From Proluteimonas luteida (GTDB lineage: Bacteria > Pseudomonadota > Gammaproteobacteria > Xanthomonadales > Xanthomonadaceae), in contig NZ_JAIWPT010000011.1 of assembly GCF_021191695.1 (NCBI RefSeq), forward strand, positions 1 through 64,000: DNA of 64,000 bases, in the 5' to 3' direction. The notes beneath the pieces are model-generated. The model did not search any database, had not been told where the DNA came from, and saw nothing but the letters and a program-made list of their open reading frames with translations. The translations under genes and the position numbers were made by a program. Of the stretch, positions 22,946-32,415 are shown piece after piece. Position 1 is the first letter of the stretch, and the number at the start of each line of letters is the position of its first letter.

Positions 22946-24378
22946 GCATCGCCTATCCCGAGATCCGGATGCACATCGACGGCGAGTGGGAACCGGCCGG
23001 CGACCGCCGGACCTGGCCGGTCCTCGACCCCGCCACCGGCGAGGTGATCGGACAGCTGCCGCTGGCGACGCCCGACGACCTGGACCGCGCGCTGGCGTCG
23101 AGCCGGCGCGGCTTCGCGCTGTGGCGCGACACCCCGGCCCAGGACCGGGCCCGGGTGCTGCGCCGGGCCGCCGAATGGCTGCTCGACAACCTCGAGGACG
23201 TCGCCCGGGTCGCCACGACCGAAGAGGGCAAGCCGCTGGCCGAGAGCCGGGTCGAGGTGCACATGGCCGCCGACTGCCTGCAGTGGTACGCCGAGGAAGG
23301 CCGCCGCGCCTACGGCCGGGTGCTGGCCCGCCCGGCCGGCAGCCGCTCGCTGGTGGTCAAGGCCTCGGTCGGTCCGGTCGCCGCGTTCGCGCCGTGGAAC
23401 TTCCCGCTCGGCAATCCCGCGCGCAAGCTCGGCGCACCGATCGGCGCCGGCTGCTCGGTCATCCTCAAGCCGCCGGAGGAGGCGCCGGCCTCGGCGATGC
23501 TGGTGGCGCGGGCGCTGCTCGAGGGCGGCCTGCCGAAGGGCGTGATGAACATCGTGTTCGGCGAGCCGGACCCGGTCTCGCGCCACCTGCTGGATTCGGA
23601 CGTGATCCGCAAGGTCTCGTTCACCGGTTCGGTGCCGGTCGGCAAGCACCTGCTCAAGCTCGCCGCCGAGCGCTGCCAGCGCACGACGATGGAACTCGGC
23701 GGGCACGCGCCGGTGATCGTCTTCGACGATGCCGACCTCGACAAGGCGCTGACCCTGATGGTCGGCAGCAAGTACCGCAACTGCGGCCAGGTCTGCGTCG
23801 CGCCGACCCGGTTCTTCATCCAGGAGGCGGTCTACGAGCGGTTCGTGTCCGCCTTCGTCGAGCGCGCGTCCGCGCTCAAGGTCGGCAACGGGCTCGAGGA
23901 CGGCGTGCAGGTCGGGCCGATGGCCAACCCGCGCCGGCTCGACGCGATGGACGAACTGATCGCCGACGCCCGCGCCCGTGGCGCGAAGGTGCTGCTGGGC
24001 GGCAAGCGGATCGCCGGCCCGGGCTGGTTCTTCGAGCCGACCGTCATCAGCGAGCTGCCGCTGGAGGCGCGCCTGCTCAACGAGGAGCCCTTTGGTCCAG
24101 TGGCGCTGATGTCGCGGTTCCGTACATTCGACGAGGTCGTCGAGCAGGCCAACCGCCTGCCGTTCGGGCTGGCGGCCTACGTGTTCACCCGTTCGGCGGA
24201 GACCGCGCTGCGGATCGGCGACGCGCTGGAGGCCGGGATGATCGGCATCAACAGCATCGCCATCGGCGCCGCCGACGCGCCGTTCGGCGGGGTCAAGGAA
24301 AGCGGGCACGGCTCGGAGAACGCGATCGAGGGGCTGGACGCCTGCCTGGTCACCAAGCAGATCACCCAGGGCGTCTAG
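22942..24378 (+). CDS. NAD(P)-dependent aldehyde dehydrogenase (succinate-semialdehyde-DH-like)
   Basis: 478 residues, starting in a 4-bp overlap with ligW. The catalytic cysteine is Cys285 (NCGQVCVAPTR), the general base Glu251 (MELGGHAP) and the oxyanion Asn153 (PWNFP). Overall similarity is to the GabD-like branch, which also includes several aldehyde dehydrogenases of lignin clusters. It is one of five ALDHs in the island and closely resembles the one at 33943 (shared EEGRRAYGRV segment). Within this operon it probably oxidises a side-chain aldehyde formed by the GMC enzyme, or a ring aldehyde such as 5-formylferulate or 5-carboxyvanillin. The exact substrate cannot be told from sequence. 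Confidence 0.82.
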   Translation: MSIAYPEIRMHIDGEWEPAGDRRTWPVLDPATGEVIGQLPLATPDDLDRALASSRRGFALWRDTPAQDRARVLRRAAEWLLDNLEDVARVATTEEGKPLAESRVEVHMAADCLQWYAEEGRRAYGRVLARPAGSRSLVVKASVGPVAAFAPWNFPLGNPARKLGAPIGAGCSVILKPPEEAPASAMLVARALLEGGLPKGVMNIVFGEPDPVSRHLLDSDVIRKVSFTGSVPVGKHLLKLAAERCQRTTMELGGHAPVIVFDDADLDKALTLMVGSKYRNCGQVCVAPTRFFIQEAVYERFVSAFVERASALKVGNGLEDGVQVGPMANPRRLDAMDELIADARARGAKVLLGGKRIAGPGWFFEPTVISELPLEARLLNEEPFGPVALMSRFRTFDEVVEQANRLPFGLAAYVFTRSAETALRIGDALEAGMIGINSIAIGAADAPFGGVKESGHGSENAIEGLDACLVTKQITQGV

Positions 24379-24436
24379 GCGCCCGGCGTGCGAGCGGACG
24401 CAGATCCGCCGCACGACACACACGTGGAGGGACACA

Positions 24437-25891
24437 ATGATGCGCGACATCCAGTTGCTGGTCGCCGGCCAAGCGGTCGCGGCCGAAGGCGGCGCCATCT
24501 ACACGCGGACCAGTCCGCTCGACGGCGGCATCGCCACGCGCGCGGCGGCGGCGACGCCCGCCGACGCCTGCCGGGCGGCCGACGCCGCCCACGCCGCGTT
24601 CGAGGCCTGGGCCGGAACCGGCCCCAACGCACGCCGCGCGCTGCTGCTGAAGGCGGCCGACGCGCTGCAGGCGCGCGCCGACGATTTCGTCGATGCGATG
24701 CGCGCCGAGATCGGCTCTACCGAAGGCTGGGCGCGCTTCAACGTGATGCTGGCCGCCGGCATGCTGCGCGAGGCCGCGGCGCTGACCACCCAGGTCTCGG
24801 GCGAGACGATCCCGTCCGACAAGCCCGGCTGCCTGGCGATGTCGATCCGCCAGCCGGCCGGCGTGGTGCTCGGCATCGCGCCGTGGAACGCGCCGGTGAT
24901 CCTGGGCGTGCGCGCGATCGCGACCCCGCTGGCCTGCGGCAACACCGTGGTGTTCAAGGCCTCCGAGGTCTGCCCGCGCACCCACGCGCTGATCGCCGAC
25001 GCGCTGGTCGACGCCGGGTTCCCGCCCGGCGTGGTCAACGTCGTGACCAACGCGCCGGAGGACGCCGCGGCCGTCGTCGCCGCGCTGGTCGAGCATCCCG
25101 CGGTGACGCGGGTCAACTTCACCGGGTCCACCCGCGTCGGCCGGATCATCGCCGAACTCGGCGCGAAGACGCTGACCCCCGTGCTGCTGGAACTGGGCGG
25201 CAAGGCGCCGCTGCTGGTGCTCGACGACGCCGACCTCGACGAGGCGGTCAAGGCGGCCGCGTTCGGCGCCTTCATGAACCAGGGCCAGATCTGCATGTCG
25301 ACCGAGCGGCTGGTCGTCGATGCCGCGGTCGCCGACGATTTCGTCGCCAGGCTCGCGGCGAAGGCGGCAACGCTGGTGGCCGGCGATCCGGCCGAGGGCA
25401 AGGCGCCGCTGGGCGCGGTGGTGAGCCGGTCCGGCGTCGAGCACGTCAACGCGCTGATCGCCGATGCCGTGGACAAGGGCGCGCGGATCGTCGCCGGCGG
25501 CCCGGCCAGCGGCCTGCTGATGGACGCGACCGTGCTCGACGGGGTGACGCCGGAGATGCGCATCTACCGCGAGGAGTCCTTCGGCCCGGTGGTCGCGGTG
25601 ATCCGCGCACGGGACGAGGACGACGCGCTGCGGATCGCCAACGACAGCGAGTACGGGCTGTCGGCCTCGGTGTTCAGCCGCGACATCGCGCGCGCGCTGC
25701 GCATCGCCGGGCGGATCCGCTCCGGCATCTGCCACGTCAACGGCCCGACCGTGCACGACGAGGCGCAGATGCCCTTCGGCGGCACCAAGGCCAGCGGCTA
25801 CGGCCGCTTCGGCGGCCGCGCGGGCATCGCCGAGTTCACCGAACTGCGCTGGATCACGATCGAGACCCGGCCCGGCCACTTCCCCATCTGA
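24437..25891 (+). CDS. Aromatic aldehyde dehydrogenase (vanillin-DH LigV/FerD-like)
   Basis: 484 residues, with GGAGGGAC before the ATG. Catalytic Cys286 (NQGQICMSTER), base Glu252 (LELGGKAP) and Asn151 (PWNAP) are present. The NQGQICMST motif and the GIAPWNAPVILGVRA region are those of the vanillin/salicylaldehyde dehydrogenase branch that includes LigV. It would turn vanillin, or ring-carboxylated vanillin from the FerB reaction, into the benzoate; 5-formylferulate oxidation (FerD role) is another possibility. It lies 58 bp after the preceding ALDH and 21 bp before the first tandem MFS gene. Confidence 0.85.
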   Translation: MMRDIQLLVAGQAVAAEGGAIYTRTSPLDGGIATRAAAATPADACRAADAAHAAFEAWAGTGPNARRALLLKAADALQARADDFVDAMRAEIGSTEGWARFNVMLAAGMLREAAALTTQVSGETIPSDKPGCLAMSIRQPAGVVLGIAPWNAPVILGVRAIATPLACGNTVVFKASEVCPRTHALIADALVDAGFPPGVVNVVTNAPEDAAAVVAALVEHPAVTRVNFTGSTRVGRIIAELGAKTLTPVLLELGGKAPLLVLDDADLDEAVKAAAFGAFMNQGQICMSTERLVVDAAVADDFVARLAAKAATLVAGDPAEGKAPLGAVVSRSGVEHVNALIADAVDKGARIVAGGPASGLLMDATVLDGVTPEMRIYREESFGPVVAVIRARDEDDALRIANDSEYGLSASVFSRDIARALRIAGRIRSGICHVNGPTVHDEAQMPFGGTKASGYGRFGGRAGIAEFTELRWITIETRPGHFPI

Positions 25892-25912
25892 TTCCCGTCC
25901 CGGGAGACCGAC

Positions 25913-27301
25913 GTGCACGCAACCGATCCAACCGGGCAGTCCGACGCCCGCCGCCGCTGGGCGCTGTGGCTGCTGGTGCTGGTCTACGCCTCCAACTTCG
26001 CCGACCGCATCGTCGTGGCCACCGTGGGCCAGGCGATGAAGGTCGACCTGGGGCTGAGCGACCTGCAGCTGGGCCTGCTGGGCGGGATGTCGTTCGCGCT
26101 GTTCTACTCGCTGATGGGCATCCCGCTGGCGCGGCTGTCGGAGCGCTACAGCCGGGTCAGGATCATCGCCGCGTGCGCCGCGGTGTGGTCGGCGATGACC
26201 GCGCTGTGCGGGGTCGCGCAGAACTACGTGCAGCTGCTGCTGCTGCGGATCGGCGTGGGCATCGGCGAGGCGGGCAGCACGCCGGCCTCGCATTCGCTGA
26301 TCGCCGACTACTTCGCGCCGGGCCGGCGCGGCGCGGCGTTCGCGCTGTTCGGGCTGGGCATTCCGCTGGGCGCCTTCGTCGGCGCGATCCTCGGCGGCTG
26401 GATCGTCCAGCACCTGGGCTGGCGGGCGACGTTCGTGTGCATCGGCGCGCCCGGCCTGGTGCTTGCCGCGCTGGTGCTGTTCACCATGCGCGAGCCCAGG
26501 CGCGGGATGTCGGAAGCGGCGGCGCCGGTCGCCGACGGCCCGGTGCCGTCGATGGGGCAGGTGGTCCGCCTGCTGCTGCGCAAGCCGACCTTCCTGCACA
26601 TGACCTTCGGCTGCGCGCTGATCGGCTTCGCCAACTTCGGCATCAACATGTTCATGCCGATCTACTTCACCCGCGTGTTCGGGATGAGCTATGCGCAGGC
26701 CGGGCTGGCGTTCGGCCTGATCACCGGCTGCGGCGCGATCCTGGGCAAGATCGTCGGCGGCTACGTCTCCGACTGGGCCGGCCGGCGCGACCGGCGCTGG
26801 TACCTGTGGGTGGTCGCGCTCGGCGTCGCGGTCACCGCGCCGTTCTACATGCTCGCGTTCCTGCAGCAGGGCTGGGCGGCCTCGGCGGCGATGCTGCTGG
26901 TGTTCGGCGGGCTGCTGTACCTGTGGTACGGCCCGACCTTCGCCATCGCCTACAGCCTCGTCGGCCCGCGCATGCGCGCCTCGGTGTCGGCCCTGGTGCT
27001 GCTGACCATCAGCCTGATCGGGCACGGGCTCGGCCCGGTGTTCATGGGCCTGGCCAGCGACTGGTTCGCCGGCCGGGCCTACGCCGGCGGCGACGGCTTT
27101 GCGCAGGCCTGCGGCGACGCCTCGCGCATCGCCGACGGCGTGGCCGCCGCCTGCGCGCAGGCGTCCGCGCAGGGCGTGCGCTACGCCGCGATCGCCTGCG
27201 CCTGCTTCTTCCTGTGGGGTGCCTGGCACTACTTCCGTGCGGCCAGGACGCTCGAGCGTGACACGGAACTCCCCGACACCGACCAAGGCGCCAACCAGTG
27301 A
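25913..27301 (+). CDS. MFS transporter, spinster-like (tandem copy 1)
   Basis: 462 residues from a GTG with GGGAGA upstream, with about 12 transmembrane helices. The first helices contain YASNFADRIVVATVGQAMK, and the following loop has ARLSERYSRVR. The AGSTPASHSLIADYF stretch is typical of the spinster-like MFS group. A roughly 60-residue loop between the last two helices carries Ala/Cys-rich sequence. It is very similar to the next gene along the whole length, so they arose by tandem duplication. Uptake or export of a lignin dimer or acid is inferred from the operon. Confidence 0.82.
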   Translation: MHATDPTGQSDARRRWALWLLVLVYASNFADRIVVATVGQAMKVDLGLSDLQLGLLGGMSFALFYSLMGIPLARLSERYSRVRIIAACAAVWSAMTALCGVAQNYVQLLLLRIGVGIGEAGSTPASHSLIADYFAPGRRGAAFALFGLGIPLGAFVGAILGGWIVQHLGWRATFVCIGAPGLVLAALVLFTMREPRRGMSEAAAPVADGPVPSMGQVVRLLLRKPTFLHMTFGCALIGFANFGINMFMPIYFTRVFGMSYAQAGLAFGLITGCGAILGKIVGGYVSDWAGRRDRRWYLWVVALGVAVTAPFYMLAFLQQGWAASAAMLLVFGGLLYLWYGPTFAIAYSLVGPRMRASVSALVLLTISLIGHGLGPVFMGLASDWFAGRAYAGGDGFAQACGDASRIADGVAAACAQASAQGVRYAAIACACFFLWGAWHYFRAARTLERDTELPDTDQGANQ

Positions 27302-28680
27302 AACCCGAACCGCAGAGTGCGTCCGCCCGCTTCAGCCCGCGCTACCGCGCCTGGCTGCTGGTCCTGTTGATCCTGACCTACGCGTCCAACTTCATGGACC
27401 GGATCATCGTGGCCACGGTCGGCCAGGCGATGAAGCTCGACCTCGAACTGAGCGACCTGCAGCTGGGCCTGCTCGGCGGCATGGCGTTCGCGCTGTTCTA
27501 TGCGCTGCTCGGCATCCCGCTGGCGCGGCTGTCGGAGCGCTACAGCCGGGTCCGGATCCTCGCCGCCTGCGTCGCGCTGTGGTCGCTGATGACCACGCTG
27601 TGCGGCGTGGCGCAGAACTACATCCAGCTGCTGCTGCTGCGGATCGGCGTGGGCGTGGGCGAGGCGGGCAGCACGCCGGCCTCGCATTCGCTGATCGCCG
27701 ACCACTTCCCGGCCAAGCGCCGGGCGACCGCCTTCGCGCTGTTCGCGCTCGGGGTGCCGCTGGGGTCGTTCTGCGGCGCGATCCTCGGCGGCTGGATCGT
27801 GCAGAACATGGGCTGGCGCGCGGCCTTCCTGATCCTGGGCATCCCCGGCATCGCCCTGGCGCTGCTGGTGGCGCTGACCCTGCGCGAGCCGCCGCGCGGC
27901 CTGGCCGACGGCGCGGTCGAGCAGGCCAGGACCCCGCCGCCGCCGCTGCTGGAGGTGATCCGGCTGATCCTGCGCAAGAAGACCTTCGTGCACCTGACCA
28001 TCGGCTGCGCGCTGGTCGGCTTCGCCAACTTCGGCATCAACATGTTCATGCCGATCTACTTCTCGCGCGTGTTCGGGATGAGCTTCGCCCAGGCGGGACT
28101 GGCGTTCGGCCTGATCACCGGCATCGGCGCGATGGCCGGCAACGGGATCGGCGGGTTCCTGTCGGACTGGGCCGGCAAGCGCGACACGCGCTGGTACCTG
28201 TGGGTGGTCGCGCTCGGCGTCGCGGTCGCCACGCCGTTCTATCTGTTCGCGTTCCTGCAGACCAACTGGATCGTCGCCGCGGCGATGATGCTGGTGTTCG
28301 GCAGCATGATGTACATCTGGTACGGGCCCACCTTCGCGGTGGCCTACACCATGGTCGGCCCGCGCATGCGCGCGTCGGCATCGGCGGTGGTGCTGCTGGT
28401 CAACACCCTGATCGGCCAGGGCCTGGGGCCGATCTTCATCGGCGGCGCCAGCGACGTGTTCACCGCGCGCGCGTTCGGCAGCGGCGACCACGCGCAGTCG
28501 TGCTCGGCCGCGGCGCTGGCCGGCGCCGGCCCCGACGCGGCGGCGGCCTGCGCCCAGGCCGCGGCCCAGGGCATCCGCTACGCCACGGTGATCTGCGGCC
28601 TCGTGTTCCTGTGGGGCGCCTTCCACTACTACCTCGCATCCCGGACCCTCGCCCGCGACATGGAGCCCGACGTCTCATGA
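27298..28680 (+). CDS. MFS transporter, spinster-like (tandem copy 2)
   Basis: 460 residues from a GTG that overlaps the stop of copy 1 (GTGA). It shares with copy 1 the segments LSDLQLGLLGGM, GEAGSTPASHSLIAD, GFANFGINMFMPIYF and WYLWVVALGVAV, and the Cys-containing loop before the last helix. Divergence is spread throughout the protein, so the duplication is not recent. Two retained transporter copies alongside two GMC and two DUF3237 copies suggests parallel handling of two related substrates or of two enantiomers (inference). Its stop overlaps the second DUF3237 gene by 4 bp. Confidence 0.82.
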   Translation: MKPEPQSASARFSPRYRAWLLVLLILTYASNFMDRIIVATVGQAMKLDLELSDLQLGLLGGMAFALFYALLGIPLARLSERYSRVRILAACVALWSLMTTLCGVAQNYIQLLLLRIGVGVGEAGSTPASHSLIADHFPAKRRATAFALFALGVPLGSFCGAILGGWIVQNMGWRAAFLILGIPGIALALLVALTLREPPRGLADGAVEQARTPPPPLLEVIRLILRKKTFVHLTIGCALVGFANFGINMFMPIYFSRVFGMSFAQAGLAFGLITGIGAMAGNGIGGFLSDWAGKRDTRWYLWVVALGVAVATPFYLFAFLQTNWIVAAAMMLVFGSMMYIWYGPTFAVAYTMVGPRMRASASAVVLLVNTLIGQGLGPIFIGGASDVFTARAFGSGDHAQSCSAAALAGAGPDAAAACAQAAAQGIRYATVICGLVFLWGAFHYYLASRTLARDMEPDVS

Positions 28681-29150
28681 GCCTGCCCGCCCCCCCACGA
28701 CTCGAATTCGCCTTCGCCGTCCGCATCCGCCTGCGCCCCGCGCTGTACATGGGCAAGTCGCCGCTCGGCCACGAGCGCGCCGCCGTCTACCTGGAGGACG
28801 GGGAATTCGAGGGGCCCGGCATCCGCGGGCGGGTGCTGTCCGGCAGCGGCGGCGACTGGGCGGTGGTGCGCCCCGACGGCGTGCTCGACTTCGACGCCCG
28901 CTACGTGCTGCAGACCGACGACGGCGTCAGCATCTACATGCAGAACCGCGGCTACCGCTGGGGCTCGGAAGAAGTGATGGCGCGCATGCGCCGGCGCGAG
29001 CCGGTGGACCCGTCCGAGTACTACATGCGGGCTTCGCCGAAGTTCGAGGTGCAGAGCGGCCCCTACGACTGGCTGATGCGCTACGTCTTCGTCGGCGTCG
29101 CGGACAAGACCCCGGAAGGCAACGTGATCCGCTACTTCAAGGTGCTGTAG
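28677..29150 (+). CDS. DUF3237 protein, PhcF/PhcG-type decarboxylase candidate (copy B)
   Basis: 157 residues starting in an ATGA overlap with the preceding MFS gene. The DUF3237 pattern is conserved: LEFAFAVRIRL, the GGDWAVVRPDGVLDF stretch aligned with copy A, an IYMQNRGY strand, then YDWLMRYVFVGV and a C-terminal VIRYFKV. Copy A has IYIHNRGY and a longer N-terminus, and the two copies differ in most other positions. It is followed after 3 bp by a GMC gene. The repeated DUF3237-GMC order in one operon is the main reason to assign both to one pathway. I infer a decarboxylase acting on the oxidised phenylcoumaran. Confidence 0.75.
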   Translation: MSLPAPPRLEFAFAVRIRLRPALYMGKSPLGHERAAVYLEDGEFEGPGIRGRVLSGSGGDWAVVRPDGVLDFDARYVLQTDDGVSIYMQNRGYRWGSEEVMARMRRREPVDPSEYYMRASPKFEVQSGPYDWLMRYVFVGVADKTPEGNVIRYFKVL

Positions 29151-29153
29151 GCG

Positions 29154-30785
29154 ATGGCCAGTGCCGACAACACGTACGACTACATCGTGGTCGGCGCCGG
29201 CTCCGCCGGGTGCGTGGTCGCCAGCCGCCTGAGCGAGGACGCGGACGTGCGCGTGCTGGTGCTCGAGGCCGGCGGCAACGACAGCCATCCGCTGCTGCGC
29301 ATGCCCATGGGATTCATGAAGGCGCTGTTCCGCCCCGAGTTCACCTGGCCGCTGCAGACCGAGCCGGAGCCGTACCTCGACGGCCGCCGGCTGCCGTTGC
29401 CGCGCGGCAAGGTGCTGGGCGGTTCCTCGTCGATCAACGGCATGTTCTACATGCGCGGGCATCCGCGCGATTTCGACGAATGGCGCGACCTCGGCTGCGA
29501 GGGATGGGGCTTCGAGGACGTGCTGCCGTACTTCCGCCGTTCCGAGGATTCGTGGCGCGCGCCGGACCGTTACCATTCGCGCGGCGGCGCGCTGCAGGTG
29601 CGGGCCATCGACACCGCGCACCTGCTGCACGAGCCGATGATGCGCACCGCGGCGGCGGCCGGCTACGCGACCAGCGAGGACATCGACGGCGACGTCACCG
29701 AGGGCTTCGCGCGCGGCGACGTGACCATCGACCACCGTGGCCGCCGTGCCAGCGCCGCGCGCGCGTTCCTGCATCCGGCGATGCGGCGTTCCAACCTGAC
29801 CGTGCGCACCCGCGCGACCACGGCGCGCGTGCTGGTCGAGCAGGACCGCGCGACGGGCGTCGAGTACCGGCACGGCGACGAGGTGCACATCGCCCGCGCG
29901 ACGCGCGAGGTGATCCTGTGCGGCGGCGCGTACAACTCGCCGCAGCTGCTGATGCTGTCGGGCATCGGGCCGCCGGACGAACTCCGGCGGCACGGGATCG
30001 AGGTGCTGCACGCGCTGCCGGGCGTCGGCGGCAACCTCTCTGAGCACCCGCGCGTGCTGCTGCAGTTCGAGGCGACCCGGCCGGTCACCTTCCTCAACCA
30101 GCTGCGCTTCGACCGCGCGCTGTGGTCGGCGCTGCGCTGGTCGGTGGGCGGCGGTGGCCCGTTCGCGACCCAGATCAACAGCTGCAACATCGTCATCCGC
30201 ACCGCGCCCGGCCTGGACCGGCCCGACATCCAGCTGTGCGCCAATCCCGTGCGCATGGACGCGGGGCTGTGGTTCCCCGGCGTCGTCGCCGCGAAGCCGC
30301 ACCGGCTGACGACGATGGTGTGCCTGCTGCACCCGGTCAGCCGCGGCCGCGTCGGCCTGCATTCGGCCGACCCCGCCGGGCTGCCGAGGATCGAGCTGAA
30401 CCTGTTCGCCGCGGAAGAGGACTTCGCGACGATGCGCCGCGGCATCCGCGCGGCGCGCGACATCTACCGCACGGCGCCGCAGTCGGAACTGACCGGCGAG
30501 GAGATCGCGCCGGGCCCGGCGGCACAGTCGGACGCCGCGCTCGACGCGTTCATCCGCGCGACCGCCGGCGTCACCCAGCACCCGGTCGGCACCTGCCGCA
30601 TGGGCACCGGCGACGATGCCGTGGTCGACCCGCAGCTGCGGGTGCGCGGCATCCGCGGCCTGCGCGTGGCCGACGCCTCGATCATGCCCACCGTCCCCGG
30701 CGCCAATACCAATGCCGCGGCGATCATGATCGGCGAGAAGGCCGCCGACCTGATCCGCGGCATGCCCGCTGCCGCGCCGTCCTGA
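29154..30785 (+). CDS. GMC-family FAD oxidoreductase (PhcC/PhcD-like, copy B)
   Basis: 543 residues. The FAD-binding motif VGAGSAG is at residues 13-19, GMC signature 1 is near GKVLGGSSSINGMFYMRGHP, and signature 2 is near GGAYNSPQLLMLSGIG. The C-terminal HPVGTCRMGTGDDAVVDP and PGANTNAAA segments give the active-site His and Asn. It parallels copy A at 20178 and is paired with its own DUF3237 gene. It would oxidise a side-chain alcohol of a lignin dimer. The product aldehyde could be passed to the ALDH gene 65 bp downstream. Cytoplasmic, with no signal peptide. Confidence 0.85.
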   Translation: MASADNTYDYIVVGAGSAGCVVASRLSEDADVRVLVLEAGGNDSHPLLRMPMGFMKALFRPEFTWPLQTEPEPYLDGRRLPLPRGKVLGGSSSINGMFYMRGHPRDFDEWRDLGCEGWGFEDVLPYFRRSEDSWRAPDRYHSRGGALQVRAIDTAHLLHEPMMRTAAAAGYATSEDIDGDVTEGFARGDVTIDHRGRRASAARAFLHPAMRRSNLTVRTRATTARVLVEQDRATGVEYRHGDEVHIARATREVILCGGAYNSPQLLMLSGIGPPDELRRHGIEVLHALPGVGGNLSEHPRVLLQFEATRPVTFLNQLRFDRALWSALRWSVGGGGPFATQINSCNIVIRTAPGLDRPDIQLCANPVRMDAGLWFPGVVAAKPHRLTTMVCLLHPVSRGRVGLHSADPAGLPRIELNLFAAEEDFATMRRGIRAARDIYRTAPQSELTGEEIAPGPAAQSDAALDAFIRATAGVTQHPVGTCRMGTGDDAVVDPQLRVRGIRGLRVADASIMPTVPGANTNAAAIMIGEKAADLIRGMPAAAPS

Positions 30786-30850
30786 TGCCGCAACCCGGTT
30801 CCCCGATCCGCTTTCCCTCCTATTCCCCGCCCCTGCGCCCCGAGACCGCC

Positions 30851-32362
30851 ATGACCCTGCCGCCGCCCCCGACCGTCACCGACGCCCTGCGCGCCCGCGT
30901 GGACGCCTTCCTCGCCGGTCCGCACGACCTGTTCATCGACGGCGCATGGCGGCCGGCCGGGGCCGGCGGGCGCTTCCCGACCCACGATCCCGCCACCGGC
31001 CAGCGCCTGGCCGAGGTCGCCGACGGCCAGGCCGGGGATGTCGGCCGCGCCGTGCAGGCCGCGCGCCGGGCGTTCGACGCCGGGCCGTGGCCGCGGCTGC
31101 CGCCGGCCGCGCGCGCGCGGCTGCTCGAGCGCCTGGCGGACGCGATCGAGGCGCATGCCGACGAGCTGGCGTTGATCGATACCCTCGACAACGGCATGCC
31201 CTTTGCCAGCGCGCGCATGTTCAACATCGGCGGCGCGGTCGGTTCGCTGCGCTACAACGCCGGCTGGGCGACGCGCCTGGCGGGGCAGACGCTGACGCCG
31301 TCGGTGCCGGGGGAGTGGCATGCCTACACGTTGCGCGAGCCGGTCGGCGTCGCCGGCCTGATCGTGGCCTGGAACATGCCGCTGGCGATGACCGTCGGCA
31401 AGCTGTCGGCGGCGCTCGCGGCGGGCTGCACCGTGGTGCTGAAGCCGGCAGAGCTCACGCCGCTGTCGGCGATCCGCCTGTGCCAGCTGATCGAGGAAAC
31501 CGGCTTCCCGCCGGGCGTGGTGAACCTGGTGACGGGCACCGGCGCCGAAGCCGGCGCCGCGCTGGTCGCCGATCGCGGCGTCGACAAGATCTCCTTCACC
31601 GGCTCGACCGGGGTCGGCAAGGCGATCGTGCGCGCGTCGGCCGACGACCTGAAGCGGGTCACGCTGGAGCTCGGCGGCAAGTCGCCGGTGTTCGTGTTCG
31701 CCGACGCCGACGTCGAGCGCGCGATCGACGCCGTGGCGCGCGGCATCTTCGGCAACGCGGGGCAGGTCTGCGTCGCCGGTTCGCGCCTGTTCGCGCACCG
31801 CGCCGTGTTCGACCGCCTCGTCGAGGGCGTGGCGGCGCGCGCGCGCGCGCTCAGGCTCGGCGCCGGCGTCGAGCCGGGCACCGAGATCGGCCCGCTGATC
31901 TCCGAGGCCCAGCGCGCCCGGGTGCTCGGCTACATCGACAGCGGCCGCGCGCAGGGCTGCGAGGTGGTCGCCGGCGGCGGCGCGGTCGACGGCCCCGGCC
32001 ATTTCGTCCAGCCCACCGTGCTCGCGGGCGCGCGCCCCGACATGACGGTGGTGCGGGAGGAGATCTTCGGCCCGGTGCTGAGCGCGATGGCGTTCGACGA
32101 CGAGGACGACCTCGAGTCGCTGGCCGCCCGTGGCAACGACAGCCCCTACGGGCTGTCGGCGAGCGTGTGGACCCGCGACATCTCCACCGCGCACCGCCTG
32201 GCCCGGCGCCTGCAGGCGGGCACGGTGCGCATCAACACGCCGGTGGGCATGGACTTCGCGCTGCCGTTCGGCGGCTACAAGCAGTCCGGCTGGGGCCGGG
32301 AGAACGGCCAGGCCGGCGTCGAGGCCTATACCGAGGTCAAGTCGGTGTTCGTCGGGCTGTAG
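30851..32362 (+). CDS. Aldehyde dehydrogenase (phenylacetaldehyde-DH-like)
   Basis: 503 residues from the ATG at 30851; an in-frame ATG at 30784 touching the GMC stop would add 22 unconserved residues. Catalytic Cys307 (NAGQVCVAGSR), base Glu273 (LELGGKSPV) and Asn175 (AWNMP) are present. The sequence falls in the phenylacetaldehyde/coniferaldehyde branch (LDNGMPFASA, RYNAGWATRL). It is the last gene of the ferB operon and most likely oxidises the aldehyde made by the preceding GMC enzyme. About 110 bp of non-coding DNA with an AT-rich operator follow before the next transcription unit. Confidence 0.83.
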   Translation: MTLPPPPTVTDALRARVDAFLAGPHDLFIDGAWRPAGAGGRFPTHDPATGQRLAEVADGQAGDVGRAVQAARRAFDAGPWPRLPPAARARLLERLADAIEAHADELALIDTLDNGMPFASARMFNIGGAVGSLRYNAGWATRLAGQTLTPSVPGEWHAYTLREPVGVAGLIVAWNMPLAMTVGKLSAALAAGCTVVLKPAELTPLSAIRLCQLIEETGFPPGVVNLVTGTGAEAGAALVADRGVDKISFTGSTGVGKAIVRASADDLKRVTLELGGKSPVFVFADADVERAIDAVARGIFGNAGQVCVAGSRLFAHRAVFDRLVEGVAARARALRLGAGVEPGTEIGPLISEAQRARVLGYIDSGRAQGCEVVAGGGAVDGPGHFVQPTVLAGARPDMTVVREEIFGPVLSAMAFDDEDDLESLAARGNDSPYGLSASVWTRDISTAHRLARRLQAGTVRINTPVGMDFALPFGGYKQSGWGRENGQAGVEAYTEVKSVFVGL

Positions 32363-32415
32363 CGTCCGGCGCGGCGCGGACGCTTTGCTGCAGCGCACAT
32401 TGACAGCCCGCGTCC

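Noticed and set aside
24362..27286. 974-codon minus-strand open frame opposite the ALDH and MFS genes
   Set aside because: Composition is Arg/Gln/His-rich without any domain, and it spans the antisense of two well-supported genes. It is a GC-codon artefact.
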